Below, in pieces: positions 6,566 through 9,720 of a stretch of DNA of 9,720 nucleotides. This DNA is from Spirochaetales bacterium (GTDB taxonomy: Bacteria; Spirochaetota; Spirochaetia; SZUA-6; DRHE01). Each line of letters opens with the position of its first letter. Positions within the stretch are counted from its first letter, which is position 1. The notes beneath the pieces are model-generated. The model was not told the origin of the DNA, did not search any database, and saw only the letters and a list, made by a program, of their open reading frames with translations. The DNA lies in NCBI GenBank assembly GCA_016935715.1, contig JAFGQJ010000295.1, forward strand, positions 1-9,720, given 5' to 3'. Both the position numbers and the translations under genes were made by a program.

Positions 6566-7342
6566 TCAACCTGCCTGTGCCGCCGCCTGCGGGTGCTGCA
6601 GGGCCAGCCGGGGCATGCGGCCCCTGGACAGGCTCTTGCACCCTCGTTCCCGGTCGATCGTCCGCTGCATGAGCTCGTGTATCTCCCGGCTCAGCTCCAC
6701 AGCCTCCCGCCTCGGGTTTTTCCCACGGGTTTCGCCGGCCTGGATCGCTTCTCCGATCACCACGGTCACCTGCGGGGGGATGCGGATCTCCCTCCCGCCG
6801 AGGTGAAAGGATTCCCGCCCCAGCCAGCGCCTGCGGTGCAGCACGATGGTCAGCGGCACGATGGGCAGCCCCAGACGGCAGGCGAGGTAGAACGCCCCCG
6901 GCTGGAACTCTTCGATCTGCTGGTTCCACAGGTAGCATTCCCCTTCGGGATACACGTGCACGAAGGGCAGGTCCCGCATCTCCGTGCGCAGCGCCCGTTC
7001 CATGGTTCGTATGGCCGCGGCATGGGAGGGGATCGGAACGGCCCCCAGCAGGCGGACGAAGGTCCCGAGCAGGGGGATGCAGGCGGTTTCTTCCAGCATG
7101 GTGAAGTAGGTGCGACTGGGGCGGATCACGTTGGCGATGATCCCGGGGTCCAGCACCAGCGTGTGGTTGCTCACCAGAATCCCGGAGGTCACCTGCTGCA
7201 GGTGCTCCCTGCCTTCGACCTTCAGGCGGAATACCAGCCGGTTCACCAGCCGGACGAGCGTAAGAGTGAAGTGGAACACGATCCGCGCGGGAAGGAAGGA
7301 GGCACTGAAGCCGGCGATCCTGTCTCCCCGTTTGTAGGCCAT
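6566..7342 (-). CDS. PlsC-family acyltransferase (1-acyl-glycerol-3-phosphate acyltransferase-like)
   Basis: The 258-residue product has the two core PlsC motifs: NHTLVLD with H60 and D65 (the HX4D catalytic pair), and VYPEGE at 130-135, the acceptor-binding block. The latter departs from the usual FPEGTRS, with Glu for Thr and no following Arg. A hydrophobic N-terminal stretch (about 12-40) suggests peripheral or single-segment membrane attachment. The C-terminal 30 residues are basic and low in structure. Family members move an acyl chain from acyl-ACP or acyl-CoA to a hydroxyl on a lipid precursor. The start is MAYKRG at 7342, two bases after the stop of the upstream glycosyltransferase. 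The reading frame stays open further upstream, across that gene, but that extension is the glycosyltransferase read in the wrong frame. The pairing suggests an acceptor other than ordinary lysophosphatidate, for instance a glycolipid sugar. Substrate is inferred; family is secure. Confidence 0.88.
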   Translation of the reverse strand: MAYKRGDRIAGFSASFLPARIVFHFTLTLVRLVNRLVFRLKVEGREHLQQVTSGILVSNHTLVLDPGIIANVIRPSRTYFTMLEETACIPLLGTFVRLLGAVPIPSHAAAIRTMERALRTEMRDLPFVHVYPEGECYLWNQQIEEFQPGAFYLACRLGLPIVPLTIVLHRRRWLGRESFHLGGREIRIPPQVTVVIGEAIQAGETRGKNPRREAVELSREIHELMQRTIDRERGCKSLSRGRMPRLALQHPQAAAQAG

Positions 7343-7344
7343 GG

Positions 7345-8496
7345 CTATTTGAAAACCCGCCCCTTCCACTCGACACCCAGGTGCGTGGCCACCCGGCCGA
7401 AGCTCTTCCAGGCCATGTACAGCAGGTGGACGAAGGAGAGCGGGTAGAGCAGGGGGACCCACCATTTCTGACCCCGATCGTACAGCGTAAGGGACCAGGC
7501 CAGGAGGAAGGCCAGCACGCTGAACAGAGAGAAACGGATCAGGGGATTGCCCGTGTACAGCTCGACCGGGACCAGAGCCAGGGGGAGCACAATGAAGGCT
7601 ACCAGGACCGAGGCGACGGAGGCGAAGAGGACGGGCTGGTTTTTGAAGAAATCGTAGAGGTTCTTCGCGATTCCCTCGAAGGACCGGCGGTACCCCTGGT
7701 ACATCCTGCAGCTGACGTAGTCGCGTATGTCGAGGAAGATCGGACGGAAGCCGGCGCTCTTGACCGCCCGGGCCACGAACACGTCCTCGCTGATCTGCCC
7801 GGCCACCGAGCGGTACCCGCCGATGGCCTCGAATGCCCTGCGCCGGAACATCACCAGCTGCCCGACCGCGAAGCTGAGCATGCTCGAGTTGTCCCTGGGA
7901 ATCAGCCAGAGGGGCATCACCACGGCGCTCATGATGTAGGTGGCGGGGACGATCAGCGCCTCGCCGAAGGTCTGCAGATCCTGGTGCACGTAGCCGGACA
8001 GGAAGTCCGCCTCGTGTGCATTGAGGTTGGTTACGGCCCAGGCGATGCTGTGGCGGCTGTGGACCGTATCGGCGTCCGTGAACAGCAGGTAGTCCCCGTC
8101 CGCGTATTGGGACAGCACCTGCATGGCGTGGGTTTTTCCGCACCACCCCCGCGGCAGGGGGACGCCGCTTATGGCCCGCACGCGATGCGGGTAGCGGCTG
8201 GCATAGCTGGCGATGATCCCGGCGGTCCGGTCCTCGGAACAATCATCCAGGACGATGATCTCGTAGTTCGGGTAGCTCTGCTCCAGCAGGGAATCCAGAC
8301 AGCGGCGGATGTTTGCCTCTTCGTTTCGCGCCGGGACCAGCACCGAGACCTTGCCCTGATCGGTTGAAGCAGGCTCGTACCCGCTGGAGCGCAGCCAGAT
8401 GATGTTGGCCAGGGACAGAGCCAGAATGGCCAGGGAGCCCAAAGCGGTGAGAATGTGGAGAATGAAAATGATTCGAGAAGATAAAAAAACAATCAT
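7345..8496 (-). CDS. Membrane-anchored family 2 glycosyltransferase (CrtQ/HpnB-like)
   Basis: The 383-residue protein begins with one membrane segment (about 9-34). The GT-A catalytic domain follows (about 49-280): KVSVLVPARNEEANIRRCL, nucleotide-sugar binding D84/D85 in IIVLDDCSEDRT, the metal-binding DXD D141-A-D143 in LLFTDADT, and the acceptor-side ED pair E237/D238 in QISEDV. GWCGKTHA at 117-124 resembles the GWxGKxxA block of glycosyltransferases acting on carotenoids (CrtQ) and of hopanoid-associated HpnB. Three hydrophobic segments at the C-terminus (about 288-310, 320-338, 346-362) place the active site at the cytoplasmic membrane face with a lipid acceptor. ATG 8496 is preceded by AAGG about 14 bases upstream. 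The acyltransferase gene follows directly, suggesting glycosylation then acylation of a membrane lipid. No carotenoid or hopanoid synthesis gene is visible, so the acceptor remains open. Confidence 0.9.
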   Translation of the reverse strand: MIVFLSSRIIFILHILTALGSLAILALSLANIIWLRSSGYEPASTDQGKVSVLVPARNEEANIRRCLDSLLEQSYPNYEIIVLDDCSEDRTAGIIASYASRYPHRVRAISGVPLPRGWCGKTHAMQVLSQYADGDYLLFTDADTVHSRHSIAWAVTNLNAHEADFLSGYVHQDLQTFGEALIVPATYIMSAVVMPLWLIPRDNSSMLSFAVGQLVMFRRRAFEAIGGYRSVAGQISEDVFVARAVKSAGFRPIFLDIRDYVSCRMYQGYRRSFEGIAKNLYDFFKNQPVLFASVASVLVAFIVLPLALVPVELYTGNPLIRFSLFSVLAFLLAWSLTLYDRGQKWWVPLLYPLSFVHLLYMAWKSFGRVATHLGVEWKGRVFK

Positions 8497-8540
8497 CGAT
8501 TACTTATACCTTGTAGATCGATGCATCGGTATCCTATGTA

Positions 8541-8570
8541 AATGTACGACATACCGCCCCCTCCTGTCAA
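8541..8570 (-). promoter_or_regulatory. Sigma-70-type promoter of the glycosyltransferase-acyltransferase transcript
   Basis: On the minus strand TTGACA (8570-8565) is a perfect -35 box and TACATT (8546-8541) a 4-of-6 -10 box, separated by 18 bases. Transcription would begin near 8534, giving a leader of about 38 bases before the ATG at 8496. The surrounding 8497-8560 is clearly richer in AT than the genes. Confidence 0.6.
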
Positions 8571-8594
8571 GGTTTAGGGGATACCTGGACACGG

Positions 8595-8618
8595 GGATCC
8601 TGTACCTCATGGATCCTG
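8595..8618. repeat. Short GGATCCTG direct repeat
   Basis: GGATCCTG occurs at 8595-8602 and again at 8611-8618, two turns-of-helix-like steps of 16 bases apart. Because GGATCC is itself a palindrome, the two copies can also pair as a hairpin stem. It lies between the end of the membrane protein gene and the promoter of the glycosyltransferase gene, about 25 bases upstream of the -35 box. A regulator site or weak terminator of the upstream gene is possible; chance is not excluded. Confidence 0.3.
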
Positions 8619-8668
8619 GCACAGCATTCAGGGGTTCGGGGATGCGGCGAACAGACGGGAGCGGAGCC

Positions 8669-9313
8669 CTATTCCTTACGCGCCTTTTCCAGCTCTTCGA
8701 TCTTCCGTTTCAGGGTGTTGATCTCCTCGGTGATCCATTTGCGCTGACGGATGATCTGGCGGTGGGTGTAGAGGGTGCGCAGTACGGTGATCGGGATGTA
8801 GGAAAACAGCGCGATAAGGATCTTGTTGGCCATGGAGATGAAATCCCGTTCGTGCGTCTCCGGATCCAGGCCGATCCAGGCGAATTTGAAGAACTCCAGC
8901 CGGATTCCCTGGTTGATGAAGTCGGACAACCGGATCAGCAGCGGCGGAAACAGGCGAATCAGGAAAATGCCGCCGACCAGGATGACGGCCACGATGTTGA
9001 AGAACACCAGAACTCCCGTGTACATCTTCTTGAACTGGGCGGCTTTCAGGCCCCGGGCAATCAGCAGGATGATCCAGGAGAGGACGATCAGGCAGTCGTA
9101 CACGGCCAGGCCGATCAGGTCCAGGCGGATCATCTGAATCCGCTGCCAGCCGGCCAGGGCGAGAAGCAGAAAATAGCCGCTCGGGGAGGCGATCAGGTAG
9201 AACCTCTTTCCCGTGTAGTCTTCGAGGCGGGAGCGATCCGACCAGGTGAGATAGGTCCATACCGACCATGCAATTGTCAGGATTGCCGTGCCGATATAGA
9301 GGGTCGTTTCCAT
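8669..9313 (-). CDS. Hypothetical multi-pass membrane protein with C-terminal coiled coil
   Basis: I do not recognise a family. The 214-residue product has about five hydrophobic segments (roughly 4-23, 38-56, 65-87, 98-124 and 162-181). A charged C-terminal helix follows (about 184-213), with heptad-like ITEEINTLKRKIEELEK, predicted as a short coiled coil for dimerisation or partner binding. A loop at about 125-160 is amphipathic (LSDFINQGIRLEFFKFAWIG) and may lie on the membrane surface. No catalytic motif is apparent. The start is ATG 9313, with a GGAAA ribosome-binding-like sequence (9325-9321) about seven bases upstream. It is the only gene on its transcript here: the glycosyltransferase gene downstream has its own promoter, 173 bases away. 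Upstream it diverges from a redoxin gene across a spacer with inverted repeats, so the two may share control. Confidence 0.78.
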   Translation of the reverse strand: METTLYIGTAILTIAWSVWTYLTWSDRSRLEDYTGKRFYLIASPSGYFLLLALAGWQRIQMIRLDLIGLAVYDCLIVLSWIILLIARGLKAAQFKKMYTGVLVFFNIVAVILVGGIFLIRLFPPLLIRLSDFINQGIRLEFFKFAWIGLDPETHERDFISMANKILIALFSYIPITVLRTLYTHRQIIRQRKWITEEINTLKRKIEELEKARKE

Positions 9314-9323
9314 GATTCTATTT

Positions 9324-9335
9324 CCATTATAATGG
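9324..9335. promoter_or_regulatory. Palindrome CCATTATAATGG overlapping a TATAAT box
   Basis: A perfect 12-base palindrome, followed by a third half-site TAATGG (9336-9341 reads TAATGG in direct repeat). It contains TATAAT on both strands. On the minus strand this would be a -10 box only about a dozen bases before the ATG at 9313, leaving a very short leader, and no good -35 box is seen. It may be an operator or an overlapping promoter for the membrane protein gene. Confidence 0.4.
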
Positions 9336-9400
9336 TAATGGCTAAGTGTAATGTAAAAGACGCTCCTGTGCTATTGCAGTTTGCCTTTTGTCCGTTTTTC

Positions 9401-9426
9401 AGTATTTTATGAGAGAATACTATATA
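9401..9426 (+). promoter_or_regulatory. AT-rich probable promoter/operator region of the redoxin gene
   Basis: AGTATT (9401-9406) and AATACT (9416-9421) form an inverted repeat with a nine-base centre, running into TATATATA (9421-9428). Candidate -10 boxes are TACTAT (9418-9423) or TATATA, with a weak -35 TTTTCA at 9396-9401; none is convincing. The place, about 45-70 bases upstream of the strong ribosome binding site, fits the promoter of the gene at 9471. Confidence 0.35.
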
Positions 9427-9457
9427 TAGAAAATTGAATATACATTAACAAAACATG

Positions 9458-9465
9458 AGGAGGTG
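9458..9465 (+). promoter_or_regulatory. Very strong ribosome binding site of the redoxin gene
   Basis: AGGAGGTG matches the anti-Shine-Dalgarno sequence over eight bases and lies five bases before ATG 9471. It picks this ATG over the second one two codons on and suggests high expression. Confidence 0.8.
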
Positions 9466-9470
9466 CAACT

Positions 9471-9720
9471 ATGGCAATGATCGGTGAAAAGGACAAGAAG
9501 GCCGTCGGAGATCGCCTGGCCAAGCTGACCGGTGCTGTAAAACTGGTTATGTTCACCCAGGAGTTCGAATGCCAGTTCTGTAAGGAAACTCGAGAGTTGC
9601 TGGAGGAGGTGGCCGCTCTCTCGGACAAGATTTCCGTGGAGGTGAAGGACTTCGTGAAGAGCGAAAGCGATGCCAGGAAGCTCGGCGTGGACAAGATCCC
9701 CGCCATCGCCGTGTTCGGCC
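9471..9720 (+). CDS. Glutaredoxin/thioredoxin-like protein with CQFC active site (3' end outside window)
   Basis: The frame is open to the right edge; 83 residues are visible. After a charged helix (1-20) comes a thioredoxin-fold start: strand VKLVMFTQ (23-30), then the redox motif C34-Q-F-C37 in EFECQFCKETRELLEEVA, a helix, strand ISVEVKDF, and the cis-proline motif DKIPAIAVFG with P77. The order beta-CXXC-alpha-beta-alpha-cisPro is that of glutaredoxin-like and protein disulfide oxidoreductase (PDO) domains, and resembles the N-terminal domain of AhpF. A likely role is cytoplasmic disulfide reduction, served by a thioredoxin reductase; such a gene may lie just beyond the window, but this is not visible. 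The very strong ribosome binding site suggests an abundant protein. It diverges from the membrane protein gene. Whether it is a single small redoxin or a two-domain PDO cannot be told from the part seen. Confidence 0.85.
   Translation, partial: MAMIGEKDKKAVGDRLAKLTGAVKLVMFTQEFECQFCKETRELLEEVAALSDKISVEVKDFVKSESDARKLGVDKIPAIAVFG

Noticed and set aside
7343..8242. In-frame upstream extension of the acyltransferase to 558 residues, which might be read as a fusion protein
   Set aside because: The added 300 residues are the glycosyltransferase gene read in another frame, rich in Arg, Pro and Gly. The ATG at 7342, directly after the glycosyltransferase stop, gives a normal-length PlsC protein.
7381..8367. 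Plus-strand open frame (328 codons) opposite the glycosyltransferase
   Set aside because: Shadow of the glycosyltransferase gene with biased composition and no motif.
8399..9412. Plus-strand open frame (337 codons) across the spacer and opposite the membrane protein
   Set aside because: It crosses the promoter region and runs antisense to a protein with clear membrane segments; its sequence is Asp/Gln-rich without features.

Overview
The window is GC-rich, densely coding chromosomal DNA of a bacterium. It holds ten genes in three transcriptional blocks and no intergenic gap above about 160-170 bases. I saw no RNA genes, CRISPR arrays, insertion sequences or phage genes. The taxon cannot be fixed from sequence alone. 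A spirochaete (Spirochaetota) of higher GC is my best guess, from the tandem NfeD plus FloA layout, the FecR/TPR protein and the C-terminal motif of the small membrane-anchored protein. This is recollection and inference, not a database result. 

Block 1 (plus strand, 1-6553) is a tightly packed row: the C-terminal part of a long NfeD protein (cut by the left edge), a short NfeD protein, the flotillin-like scaffold FloA, a one-TM protein with a disordered basic/proline-rich middle, a major facilitator transporter of the HPSG-motif (fosmidomycin-resistance-like) type, and a secreted FecR-domain/TPR protein. Gaps are 1-27 bases, so these six are probably one operon. After 75 bases comes a soluble hybrid signalling protein with receiver, PAS, HisKA and HATPase domains in that order. 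The NfeD/NfeD/FloA set is a membrane-microdomain module; the four genes behind it may be clients of that platform or simply share its transcript. 

Block 2 (minus strand, 8496-6566) converges on block 1. It is a two-gene transcript from a recognisable promoter (exact TTGACA -35 box): a membrane-anchored family 2 glycosyltransferase followed two bases later by a PlsC-type acyltransferase. The pair resembles glycosylation-then-acylation cassettes for membrane lipids such as carotenoids, hopanoids or glycolipids; the acceptor is unknown. 

Block 3 is a divergent pair around an AT-rich 157-base spacer (9314-9470): a minus-strand multi-pass membrane protein of unknown function with a C-terminal coiled coil, and a plus-strand glutaredoxin-like protein with a CQFC active site, cut by the right edge. 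The spacer holds two inverted repeats that could be operators.
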